NCBI GenBank assembly: GCA_021234535.1
Contig: CM037830.1
Location: forward strand, 7,505,252 to 7,569,251
Direction: 5' to 3'
DNA from: Stichopus chloronotus
Taxonomy: Eukaryota; Echinodermata; Holothuroidea; Aspidochirotida; Stichopodidae
Length of the DNA: 64,000 bases
Below, in pieces: positions 12,906 through 25,000 of this stretch. The notes below the pieces were generated by a model. The model saw nothing but the letters and a program-made list of their open reading frames with translations. It was not told the DNA's origin and made no database searches. The translations under genes and the position numbers were made by a program. How positions within the stretch are numbered: position 1 is the stretch's first letter; each line of letters starts with the position of its first letter.

Positions 12906-15900
12906 ACCGTCAGGGTTGAAATGTAGGAATCTCATGTCTGCAATTTCGCAATAATTGAGAGAAGAAAATCCGTTTAGAAAAATAGTAATACATTTCAAGT
13001 ACGTTGAGATGATAAAAGAATTAAGAATCATGATTGGATAAGGCGTATGCATCAGCTTTCATTTATTTCTGAAACACGTGGCGAATCATTGGGGGCTGAA
13101 TTAACATAGCTCCCTCGATCCCGTTCTGTCGTTACTGGCGTAAGCAGACTTTGAGCGAAAGGTTGAATTGGGGAACTTAGTTAATCCATCAGGGTCTCAT
13201 ATGTCTACATGGACTCCATGCGAAGCGCCACAATTTGTTAGGGCGTAGTGTACCGAGATTTTTCTTTATAAGAATACCTCTCAGATTGCACTAAACGTAG
13301 GCCTACTTGTCAGTCTCTATGGTCTCAATTTCCGCTAAATTTAAGTTTATTTTTTAGAAGACAATTGAGTTAGAAACTTTACACTTCCACTAAGAATAAC
13401 GTAGTTTTTTTTTAACTTCACTTTACAAAAAGTGGGGAGGACAAATGTGTTAGTTCCCTCCTCTCAAAAAAGTGGTGAGACTCGTTCCTCGTTCCCTCCC
13501 CAAATCGAAGCCCATAATTGGGAGTTTAATTGGGGGTTAAGGGTATAGGTTAGCGCCTAGTGTACAATGAGAATAATTTTCATAAATTCGCCTCTTACAT
13601 TGCAGGAAATGGCACTTGATATTGTCTCTCTGGGCTTGTAAATTTCAGTTCAGTATTTTTTTACTTCACGAAACGTGAGGTTTGGAAACATGCTATCATG
13701 ATCTTGTCCCAAATCTTGCGTGTTTGCATTTAGGAGGTTAGGTTAGGTTTATATTCTTTAGTAGAAAATAACTTACTTTCAAACATGCTTTGTAAGAATA
13801 GCAAGAGGGCCGTTCCCAAAATGTTTCTACCAACTTGTTTCATAGGTGTTGAAATATAATTCCGAACGGGGGTATTTTGAGAACGACACAGTGGCATTCG
13901 GTTTCAATTAGGGGCCTAAAATGACCCTCCCTCTAACCTCCTGCTAGTATAATTGCCATTTTGTACATTTTGTACTGCCAAGACCTTGGACAAGGTTCCA
14001 CTGTCAGTGCAAATTTTTTATGTTACTTTTTTTTTTTTTTTATCAAGTATATTACTTTCCTGGGGCGAGGATCCCCGCGTTCCGGGCACATAGGCATGTA
14101 ATTGTAAACAACCACTGGCGTATACAAGGGTGGGGAGGGGAAAGGGACCATGGCCCCAAGGTGGGCCTGAAATGTATTCATAAGTTTGCTGACTAGTATA
14201 CATAAGGAATAAACTGCATTTTCTGAAGAAAAAAATTCCCATTGATGATGGTGACGCTCCGCTTACATAGTCCCACCACAATCTAGCTAGCATGTATTGG
14301 TGATAATGAGCCCTATGTTGAGTCCCCGTCGCCCCCCCCCCCCCCTCCCAGGAAAATGCATCGTGCACTGTCTGAGAGGGCTTGCTTGGCATGTTCCGTT
14401 TCGGGTTGTGAAAGGACCTGCCATCAGCCAGCGGGCATGGGAATCAGTCAAAATACCAGTACCCACCCCTCAGGCCGCGCGTGTAACCCTCGCATTTTAA
14501 TGCTACACATTTCCCCAGATTTCTTGCGTCACTGCGCCTTGAAGTATCCCAGAGTCACCGTCCACCAAAATGCTCCCTTTATGTCTCTGAGTTTCTCGGT
14601 GTTGGACTGTTAACTGCATGTCTCTTCAATAAGTATATAGTGTGCTTAACAAGCCCGGCTAGGCTTAAAGACCAGGATCTCGTCGACATTCCTTTTGCTG
14701 TGATCGACAGAGCGGAAAAAGAAAAGGGGAAATGGCCTCCCTCCATTTAAAAACTGCACTGTTTACTCACATTGTCATTGTGAATTGGGCATACCCAGGT
14801 AAGATCTCAAAATGAATATTAAACCTGCAGTGCGAAGTAAAATAAAAAAAAATAAAAAAAAATCATTGCTTCAAAAAATTGGAATTCCCGGAGATGTTAG
14901 TTCAAATCTAGCACCATTTTGCATGTAGTCCACCCTACATATAGCAGTCATCATATATAAGAGCTCCAAACTTATACACAGGATCATGCTAGATTATGCC
15001 CCCTTTATGCCACCCTAACTTTCTAGGCCAGACTCATGCACTGAAAAAAGTTTGGGGGAGTTTCAAATCATTGCCCTTCTGAAAAAAAATCCAAGCAAAT
15101 ACACTGAAAAGAGAATATGCAGTGCTGGCTTGTTCTTTTACTTTGACAGTTCTTTTACTTTGTTTTACGTAAGGGAGGAATTCTTGAATAAGAGAACAGT
15201 GGGTTTTCATTAAAATAAGCAATTTTACCATTAAAAGATTACAGGGCACAGTGCCGTTTACCGCTGACAACGTGAACCTTCGAGCCTAGAAATCAACCTA
15301 CCCCCCAAAAAAAAAAATAAAATAAACGATTATTATTCTTGATGCTATATTAATGAATGGTGGAAATTAATTTTCAAAATCACAGAACTCCAATGTTGAG
15401 CCACAATTATGTTTTCAAAATATTTTGTGAAAAATAAAATAGAAAATCGTTAGGAATCGTTTGTATGATATCATTGCAAACATATTTTGCTGTGAATCTA
15501 AAAAAGGGTCACTTGAAATTCCACTTAAAACATCCATGTTCGCTTGAATTCATGGTTATGCATTTCGTAATTCTACACTCAAGTTAACTAGAGTATTTTC
15601 CCCTTATTTTCGGATATATGTTGTAACATTTGAAGGACATCGGTGGCAGTGGAAGCGCCGTATCATCTTTCCCGGTAAGAGGGGGTGCCATGGGGTGGGG
15701 GTGATGACGACCTTAGTATCTCCCAACATCTCTTAGCCTACATGCTAGCTAGAATTGCCAGAAGACTATCTAAGCGGAGCGATACCATGACGCGAAGCGT
15801 CCAGAATACTTTTGGATGAAAATATCCTCTATAATTTGCAGGAAATCGCTTTCACAGGCTCCAAGTGTGCCATCTTGGGCGTCCCAAGAATGCGGTGGCC

Positions 15901-16489
15901 GCCATCTGTCCTGCGTTGCTCGTCTTTTGCCGCTAGTCTCAAGTTCAAACGAGACCTACAGTCCATACCAAGCAGGAGAAGAGGGGTAGCTTACCACAGA
16001 GGAAGGGTGCATGTTGCACATAATGACCGTTTTGAAAAAGGTGAAAGACGCCACTTTTTTTCTTCTTTGTTTATTTTCTGGTTTGTTAATTCATTTTGGT
16101 GTTGTTTCGGCTTGGCAAACTCCCCTGCTAGTGTAGCAATACCGTACGTCACACCGGCACCGAATTAAGAGCTGTAAGTTAAAAACTTCTGATAGTATTC
16201 ACGGTATTGCTGATAACTTTTGACAGAACAATCATTTGTGCGTCATACTTACAGTGATATAAACTCTTTCTCTATTTTCTTTTGGTAACCGAAAACAAGT
16301 TGTGGGGGCCTCCTTTCAATTCTGGGACACGAGAGCTTGGTATGTACAAGTTGATATCTACATCTGACACTTACAGATTGGTTTTTGCAAGTTGCTGGTA
16401 CTAGGGTTGAGGAAGAAAATGTTTTCGCAGGCATTTAATCAAGAACTATTTGAATTCAAACGTCGGTTGAGATAATACTCGTATATCAT
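12906..16489. other. Gene-poor stretch with homopolymers and repeat scraps
   Basis: No exon or family match is supported. Notable contents are a C-homopolymer run near 14332-14345, poly-T and poly-A runs near 14027-14041 and 14842-14860, and G-rich text (about 13430-13560) resembling sequence near 61700. Confidence 0.35.
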
Positions 16490-17051
16490 TCAATGTAGAC
16501 TACTTGTACTGTATACCCATATCTTGCACAAAGTCTCAAAGACTGTCATTGTACTAACAATATGCCTCGTTCTAAGATCAAGTATTGTAAGTCGAAGAAT
16601 CTTCAGTCTTTTCAGATAAGGAGGACCACAAACCTCTGGAATAAGCCTAGTGGCCCTTCTCTGCACTTGCTCTATGAGAGTCGTATCATTTTTTAAAGGA
16701 CTCCAGGCCTGAACAGCATAACAAAGATGGGTTTTAACCAATTGTTTATACAAATTCAGCACAATCTCTTTTCCAAATCTATAAAAGTTTCTTTTAATTA
16801 ACCCAAGAACCCTATTACAGCACAGTGTTTAGAAGGATTCAAATCACCAGAAATGAGGCAATACCAAGATGCTTTTCCATGGAAACATTGTCCAAATTGC
16901 AATCATTCATGGAGTAATTATGGCTACATTTTTTTTTTTTTGCCCCAAAAAGAACGACCTTGCATTTTCTGACATTGAAGGACGTCTCCCAGGTCTCTGA
17001 CCGAAAAGCTAATTTCAAGTTTTTGTAGCAGAGAAGTACAATTGAAAGCAC
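16490..17051 (-). mobile_element. LINE (CR1/jockey-like) reverse-transcriptase C-terminal fragment
   Basis: The upstream part (about 16900-17000) reads FNVRKCKVVLFGAKKKK and ends in a MEKHLGI-like motif, typical of the segment after the catalytic palm in CR1/L2/jockey-type retrotransposons. Downstream, the pieces NRVLGLIKRNF (about 16800) and then LYKQLVKTHLCYAVQAWSP and QVQRRATRLIP follow in the expected order of this RT family. The frame shifts between segments, and no endonuclease or catalytic YxDD region is visible nearby, so it is a dead, 5'-truncated copy. The exact clade is uncertain. Confidence 0.82.
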
Positions 17052-17091
17052 CTTCTATACAGTCAGACACTAATCCAATCAGCACACCTAC

Positions 17092-17545
17092 CTCATCGAT
17101 AATCCAGGTTTATCGACGTCAAATGCCCAATAATTAGATACACTTGGTTATAAGTTGATAAACCAGATTTATCAACTTTCTCCCCCCCCCCCCCAAAAAA
17201 AAAAGTCTATTAAACCATCTGTATCAATTTTATGAACCTGCTTTATCACTTCGATAAACTTGGATTTTCGAACTTTTAAGAGTTCGGCGTTAATAACTTG
17301 GTTTCTCGACTGATAGACTGGGTTTACCGCTGATAAACGTGGTTTTTCGATTTGATAAACCAAGTTTATCACTTCATAGGTGACTGATGAACCTGGTTTA
17401 TCGACTGATGAACTTTCTTTTTTTTTCGATTTGACGAGCCAGGTTTATCACTTTATGGGTGATCAGCTTGGTTTATAGAATCGATTAACTTGGTTTATCG
17501 ATCAACACTTGCCTTATCGGTTGATAAACTTGATTTATCGCAGCC
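17092..17545. repeat. Cluster of near-palindromic GATAAACC-GGTTTATC boxes
   Basis: Roughly ten degenerate boxes of the form GATAAACCAGGTTTATC recur every 20-60 bases, each nearly its own reverse complement (for example at about 17152-17180, 17348-17372 and 17385-17404). A poly-C/poly-A run at 17183-17204 interrupts the cluster. No gene is seen in it. It lies about 0.7 kb upstream of the RAB43 start codon. Confidence 0.7.
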
Positions 17546-18257
17546 AAATGCACTGGGCATCTGGCTTGTTATATTTGACTTGCCATACACACTGTAGTGA
17601 CTAGAATCAAGAGACAAAGTAATATCACAGTGACATAGGACCTGTCTGGAAGGAAACCATGTTGGGAAAGGTTCAATTATTCATTATGTAATAAACAGTT
17701 GAGCAAACGATCTTTAATTAGAGACTCAGTTCACTATACACACGACACTTGTTACAGTGATAGGCCTGTAAATTGCAAGGCAAACTGTGATCACTTTTCT
17801 GCATTCAGATTGTGTTGAAAAACATTTGCAAAAAATCACGGGAAAATGAAAAATTAAGTAAAAACAGTGGCCCATTCAAAGAACTATAAGATATGTGTAT
17901 CCCTAGGTACATCTCGTACATTGACACGATAGGTATTACGTAATAACTGTCAGATGAAAGGTCATACTCGGTCACCTGATAAGAAACGAAAAATACGTAG
18001 CCTGCGAATGCAATATATATTTGGGTAGCATGTTGTACATGTTGTAATATTACGTGTACTTTGATATGCTAAAGCAACATGCATGAACGGTTTCACGTCG
18101 CCTTGAGGCTTGAATTCTATTGACAGTGTAATAATACTGCCAACTATGCACGAACAGTTACTAAAATGATTTTCTGATCTTTTTCGCAAAATGAGGAAGG
18201 TTGACTTAAAAAGGATAAATTGACCATTTTTTTCGGTGTGACGAAAATCTTCCAAAC
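17546..18257. promoter_or_regulatory. RAB43 5' flank and probable 5' UTR
   Basis: This non-coding stretch lies directly upstream of the RAB43 ATG. It should contain the promoter and 5' UTR, but I see no TATA box or other defining element at a credible distance, so the call rests on position only. Confidence 0.3.
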
Positions 18258-21200
18258 ATGTCTTATCCTCATCACATGGACTCGGATGATTCATTTGACT
18301 ATCTTTTCAAGATTGTTTTGATTGGAGACGCTGGGGTTGGAAAAACATGTGTCGTCCAACGATTCAAATCAGGAACATTCTTTGAAAGACAACACAGTAC
18401 TATCGGAGTAGACTTTACCATGAAAACATTGACTATAGATGGCAAAAAAGTTAAGGTATGCCTATAGGCGGTAGATACTAGTTACTACCATATATACCAG
18501 CCTAATGTTAACCCATTCACTGTTCCGTGTACGTCACTTTGTCAGCACTAACGTAGCTCAGCACTAAATTATTGAATATACTCACTGTGCCTTAGCCTAT
18601 ACCTATAAACTGAGATTGCAGCTAGAATGAACTTTTGCCATACAGGTGTTTTACACAGTATGGAGTGTTTACTTTCCCTTAACAAAGTAACAATGATGTA
18701 ACACATTGTTTATACTATTCACATAAGGCTACATTTCATACACCACTATTCAGTGCTGTGCACTTCGAACAGTCCAAATGTGCTGAATTTGCAGTACTAG
18801 TTGTGTTAAATGTTCAGAGTTACATGAAGAATATGAATGTAGGCCTAAATATTTCCTACCGGTTTGTTTGTCGCTGAAATGAGCAATTACTATCACCCAA
18901 ACACAAGACAATGGCACTTAACATGCAGGTATTTAGGTAGAGCTTAGACAAGTCAATTGCCTGTGCAATATTAGATAGCATGTAGCTTTCAACATTAACC
19001 TTTAAAAGCAGCCCATCTGTGCGAGATTTGAGAGTCTCCAATTTTTATTTTGTCTCCCCTGTGCACTGTATTCCCATCAACATGAGCCTTGCTTCACAAA
19101 GACCAATGGAGTGCAGGTAAGCTCACAAATCTGGAACCATGTGTGAAGAAGTTAACTACTGTACAGTGGGTTTTCTTTGCATGTTTCAATCCCACTGGTC
19201 AGTTTAGTTGTCACATGGTGAATTGTTAACCAATGAGATGGTGTTCAGAAATACTGATGGATGTGGTTTCTAAAGCAGAGATATGATTCTACTGATTACA
19301 GTGTGGATTGGCATGCTTTTCGAGAAATCTGTATAGACTTACCATATGTTATAACACAAACGTGTGACATACATCTTGAGCTTTGAGTTCGTTTGCCCTT
19401 TCAGCACAGGTACAGGTAAATGGTTATGAAACATTCCCAAAGATGCATAAATATTTTTTTTTATGTGTTCGTTAATGTTAGTTGTGGTTGGGATACCAGT
19501 GTTTTCGTAAATGCTCACAGTTACATGTGCACCATAACCCTACAACAACACCAACCTAGAATGTTATACATACTTGCTTGATAGCTAAGAAATCTCTGTT
19601 GCACACAAGCTAATCTGGCTGGAAGTTCAAAGGGAACTGAAAAAAAAATTGATCAAAACCAAATGATTTTTCATTTCAACCAACCTACTATTTCACTCTT
19701 GTTACTCTGAAGACTGACCTAAAAATATTTTGAACACTTAAAATGTGTCACTTGCTTATTGTCCAATGGATCTAATGTTATCAATGATGTAACACTTATG
19801 AATAATTATAAGCCATATGTTTCTAATCCAGATATCATTAATTTTACCTAACACATGTAAAATGTACATTCTGGTTGTTCTAAAATGCAGTGCCAATGAC
19901 AGACAGCATATTGTACTGACAGGGCTGGCATGGAACCAAATTATTCATAGATTATTACGCTGCTTTGCGATTGCATTTTCCTTATTTCTGCACATAATCC
20001 CAATAGCCAAGCATGACAAAAATCAACTGTAGTTTCAATCCTTCCAGCAAAATTATTTATGTACACACCATGAAGTTAGCCGACATAAAATTATGCTGAA
20101 CCCACCTCAGAAGACGGGCTTCATCATTTGGGCTTGTTCTGAAAATACATGGAGTTGGTGGATACTGTAGGTCAACCAAACAGGGGAGCAAGACCATGTT
20201 CTCATACATACTGAGTGAGGATTTCCTCACAATTGGTCACATAGGTTGTAGTATTTGATTGCAGGGTCTGTGTGCAGGTGTCATATTAATTATGAGGAAC
20301 GAAACAAACCTAGGAGTTCGCCAGCAGTTATCCAGTGGTTCAGATATAGCCTTTCAAATGTATTTATTTATGTCTGTTATGGAACAATCAGTTCATTTTT
20401 GATAGATTTTGGTAGTGTCAGAGGTTCAAGCTCATATAAAAAATCAAGATATTTACCCCACTGTACGAACTTTGTGAAGACTGATGGCTGTGTTAGAATT
20501 ATGTTCATATCTCAGTTCATATTTTGTAGATGTGTTGATTGCATTTCAGGTAACACCACTCTTTATTATGAATGTCGTAAGATTTACAGCAGGGTATGAT
20601 CATCATGTTTTTGTTTGGGCGTATCTTGTAATGCTGTAGCCTGTACCTGTGTTAGGTAAACTAAAGTACTTGGTATCCATTTTGTTGTACCATCTCAATT
20701 TTTTTTCAATCAGCTTCAAGTTTGGGACACAGCTGGTCAAGAGAGATTCAGAACTATTACGCAGAGTTATTACAGAAGTGCAAACGGAGTCATAATTGCT
20801 TACGACATCACAAAGAAAGACACCTTCTCAAATGTTCCAAGGTGGATTGATGATGTGCAAAAGTATGCAGGGGACAACGTGGTTCAAATCCTCATAGGTA
20901 ATTATGTAGAAAAAGTGAGATGCTTTGCAGTGTACACGTCAGGTTTAAGGCAGCATATCAGAGATTCACTGATGGTTTTTCAGTGATGCTTTTGGAAGTC
21001 TATCTGAAGGTCAAAACTTCAGTGACCAAGTAAATAAAAATAACGATCAGTATGTTCAGTCAATGGTTGTTTTCAGATACTTTGAAAGGGGATCTCAGAC
21101 AAAGGCAACTGAGGTATGCTGAAAACATATGTTGATGTTACTTTACTCAAATGTAGGACCTCCTATTCTGGGTATCACCTGCTACACTTCACAATTCCAT

Positions 21201-22014
21201 TGGCATTTTGGTCGCCAGCCCTAAATGTTGTTGGTGACCATTATCAATCTTATCCAAATATCTGGTTACCGAAATTTCCAAGTGAATCACCTGAGTGGAG
21301 AAAAATCCCTTTCAGATGACTCTTATTTTGACTTTACAAAATTGTGTTCCATGCAGATCTTTGTGCTAAAAATACACTGTATGACCTCATATTTCAGCCA
21401 TAAAAAGAAAGAGAAAGAATAATGTACACAGATAACTTCATACTACTGTTGTTAGGTGATGGGCTGGTATATGATCATGGTATGAAAAAAGGAAACTGAT
21501 GTAGTCATGTAAAATAAGGAAACTGATGAGGAACATTAATTTCCTCTACAGTTTGACTTCATGGTCTTCATGGTACAGTTTTATTAAACACGACATAAAT
21601 TATTGACAGGCGTAGCTCACTGCCTTGTATAGTTAATGCCAAGATGACTTTGTTTTCATAGAGGTATTGCTAACTATATTCACTTTTTTCCTTTCTGTAA
21701 AATTATAGCATTCTTGTTAATGAGCTTTTTGCTTTAACGTGCCCTTTACCCTCTCAGGTAACAAGAAAGACTTGGAAAATATCCGAGAAGTTGACTTTTC
21801 AGAAGCACAAGCCTTAGCAGCACACCACAATATGATGGAGTGCTTGGAAACATCTGCCAAGGATGCTACCAATATAGAACAAGTCTTCTGGCGATTAGGA
21901 ACAGAATTGAAGCGAAGACAAACTGGGGGACCTCTCCTTGAGAATGGTGACACTGGTACCATAAATTTCAACTCCAAGAGGGTAGATGGATGGGGTTGCT
22001 GTTCGTCGTCGTAA
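18258..22014 (+). CDS. RAB43: Ras-related GTPase Rab-43
   Basis: Three coding exons, 18258-18455, 20714-20897 and 21758-22014, join in phase 0 then phase 1 with GT/AG borders to give 212 residues, the same length as human RAB43. All nucleotide-binding motifs are present: GDAGVGKT at residues 23-30, switch I Thr48, WDTAGQE at 70-76, NKKD at 129-132 and SAK at 160-162. The C-terminus ends CCSSS, with paired cysteines (208-209) suitable for geranylgeranylation. The body is close to human RAB43, for example in DFTMKTL and [13 protein letters not shown]. Known family roles are Golgi organisation and retrograde and endosomal membrane transport, acting on the cytosolic face of membranes. The ATG at 18258 opens the conserved N-terminus. 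Its neighbour downstream on the same strand is ISY1, as in human but in swapped order. Confidence 0.96.
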
Positions 22015-25000
22015 AAGTCACTTTAATCTTGCTGTGTTTTATTTATAAGCTGTATGGAACATAGCTAATAATGCAATAACGTTCTCAGTAACATTACTTG
22101 TTCGGTGAAGCTTCCTGTGACGTACCATTGTTTTACATATCTTTCTCGCCTGGCTAATCACTTTCGCTCTTCTTGGTCAATAACTTGGTGCTCTGATTTG
22201 GTGTCAATGTATACTACTTGCATCAGGCTGCAGGCTTTATTAGTCTTAGAATTATGTATACTTCTTAAAATCTTGATTAACAGGTAAACTGCCTGCACTG
22301 TTTGGAAGTGACTTGTAACGAGTTGGTTAAGATACAGTTTCCAACATTTCCCTCATTCAGATATGTTGAAAACACCATCAAATGGGTAAAATACATCATG
22401 ACACAAAACATTGATTTTGCATGGTTAACCACAACTATGTGATCACTTACCACAAAAGTTCCAAAGCTAGGTTTTGCTCATAAATGCAGTAAGAGATAAG
22501 TTCGTCCTTTCTTGTGATATATTATTGGTTTACTTGCAAAGGTAAGTCAGATTAATTCACTAGCTGATACAGTAAGTAGATTTTGTTCAGACAGACAAAG
22601 GGTGGTTGTGATTAATACCCTGTTTAGTTGGTGAAGTATGATATTAGTCATGTGGCTTCAAGGGATTGTATTTGTAATATCACTTTGCTTGAACAGGGTC
22701 ATGTCTTTCAGATATTGGTAACGTTGGGATGCTTGGTCTTGCTTCCTTGAGGGGCCTTACAGTGATGTGAAACAAAGACAGGATCCATGAGAGGCTTGGA
22801 TGTCATGGGTTTTTTCGCCTCTGTAAGTTGTACACATAGTTAGTTTAACTATGTTTGTATTGCATGTCTTAGCTCTATCTCAGTTTTGAATTTACATGAT
22901 GAAACTGTTGAAATCGGTGGCATTGCTCTATTGCTCTTGAAGGGATGCGTTTCAAATGTAGCAGCAGGTGTAAGTAACCGTTGAAAACTCTCATCATAAT
23001 GTTTGATAGAAGCATGATAAGTTATAAAAAGTAAGGAATTTTTCAACTTCAATTTGAAATCTGGCATTAATGTGACTTGTCAGTTAACCAAATGCCTAAA
23101 GCGAATGTAACTCCTCTTAGACTTGATGTGCATGTCCACATACTCTGTGCATTTTGTATTTTGGAGCATTCGACATGTGCATGAGAGGGAATTTAAAGAA
23201 CACTATCTGTACTTTAAAGTCTTACTTCAGTCCTCGCAGAATGAAAGTTGTGTACAGAGTGTGTATCTTTTTACCCATCCATGTGTTTGTACTTCAGAAT
23301 ATACTGCTGTAAATTGACAAATTATGATGATTTAGGTTATACTGACACCTGAGCTGCAACATTACTCTTCTTGCACGCAAATGAAGTAACAAACGTTGAT
23401 TCCCTGTTGTTCCTTTTATGTGATTACTCGTCTATCTTAGCGGATGCCGTTGCTGTAAACTGAAGACTGCCTCATAGGTTGCAGTCATTGAATGAATTCA
23501 CCTGTGATTCATGGTTGGCTGAAAGAAGTTGAAACCTGCCAGTAAAATGCGCTATCAACACTTTTGGCTGTCGTTGAAGCTTTTCAATCGTTCTGGATAA
23601 ATGCAATTGTTTTGCTGTGTGTGTGTCTGTATTTTTGTATACTGTATGCATGTAACATGTTTCTGATTCTGTATGAGAAATGGGGGCTCTTGGAAGAAGA
23701 CATACTGTACACCTTTAAGTGATCAAGTAAGGGGTCTTCATGCAAGACAGGAAGTTGTTATCCAGGAGATTCTTATTCTTCATCTTGCAAAAGTAATCCA
23801 ATCAGGTGCACCCAATTAGAGAGTCAAATCTTGGTAATGTTTAAGAAACGAGGATTTGGATTTGTAACTCGTTTTAGTTATCGCACACATATAAACCCTC
23901 GTATAGTTTTATTTCGTCATAAGCAAGAGATTGAGTTTCTATTTAATCTGCAGACTAGCATAGTCAGCTTTACACTCACTTTCAATACTCTTTTATGTGA
24001 AGGAGTTTATCTAAAGGTACTGGTGCGGCAGAGTGGCGTTATTTGTTCCTTCACTACATGGGAAAGCTTAGGTACAGAAGAAGGAAAGAGAGTGGAATTG
24101 AAAGAAAAAAGAGGAACAAATATTGCCTTGCCATGGTGACATCTGAAATAAAATTTACTGGCATTGTATAATATATCAAATCATATATGGTCTTTTTGGC
24201 AAGCCTTGGATCTTTGAAAAGGTGTGTATTCTTTTAGAACTAGGTAGGTGTGTTTAAAGTGGAGATAGGAATCTCACTGTAGTATTTCAGTCTCAAAGAG
24301 CAACATAAGATTCAACCCTATAACGCTACTCTTCTAATCAATACTTTCCTAATGTATTGATTCGTTTTGCAGTTTACACATAGTAACAGTAATAATAAAC
24401 AGTTGTTTTGAAGTGCACTGAAGAGAAACAAAAGAAGCAGACAAGAACATGTTGCTGTGTGTATCAACAGTTCAAACTGACCATATCTGTCTGACTTTGG
24501 TAACACCTTAAAGGCCATTAGCTATCAACCAGAGACTGTTTTTGAGCAAAAGGTCTTCACAAATTGGTTATGAAATACCGACCGGATACTCAGTCTCTAC
24601 CTGTCTGGTTGTGTATAGTTTGATTTGTTGTTGCCAGGGTGTGGCAGTAAAGTGTCGACGTGTGTTTACCTTCATTGAGCTGCATTTTTGTTTCACTGTA
24701 CATCCATAGCAGATTTACATTCCAGTTTTTCACCAATATTTTGATATCTAGTTTTACATAAAAAATCTCTTCATGAAGAGCACCTGCAATACTTTCACTT
24801 CATATTTACAAACTTCAGTTGGCCTGAAAGGTAAGTAGATCGAGAATGCAAAGTGTTACCTTCACAGTTCACACGTCTTAAAAGGGCTGAGTTTGGTCAT
24901 GTTGGTAGCTTGTACCTTAATAAAAGTTATCTTTGTTTCTTGTTTCCTTCAGATGAGATAGAAATTTAAGGATTTTCACATTTTTGTCATATTTTTTCAC

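Noticed and set aside
14018..14392. A 124-codon minus-strand frame
   Set aside because: It spans homopolymer runs and shows no family resemblance or splice context.
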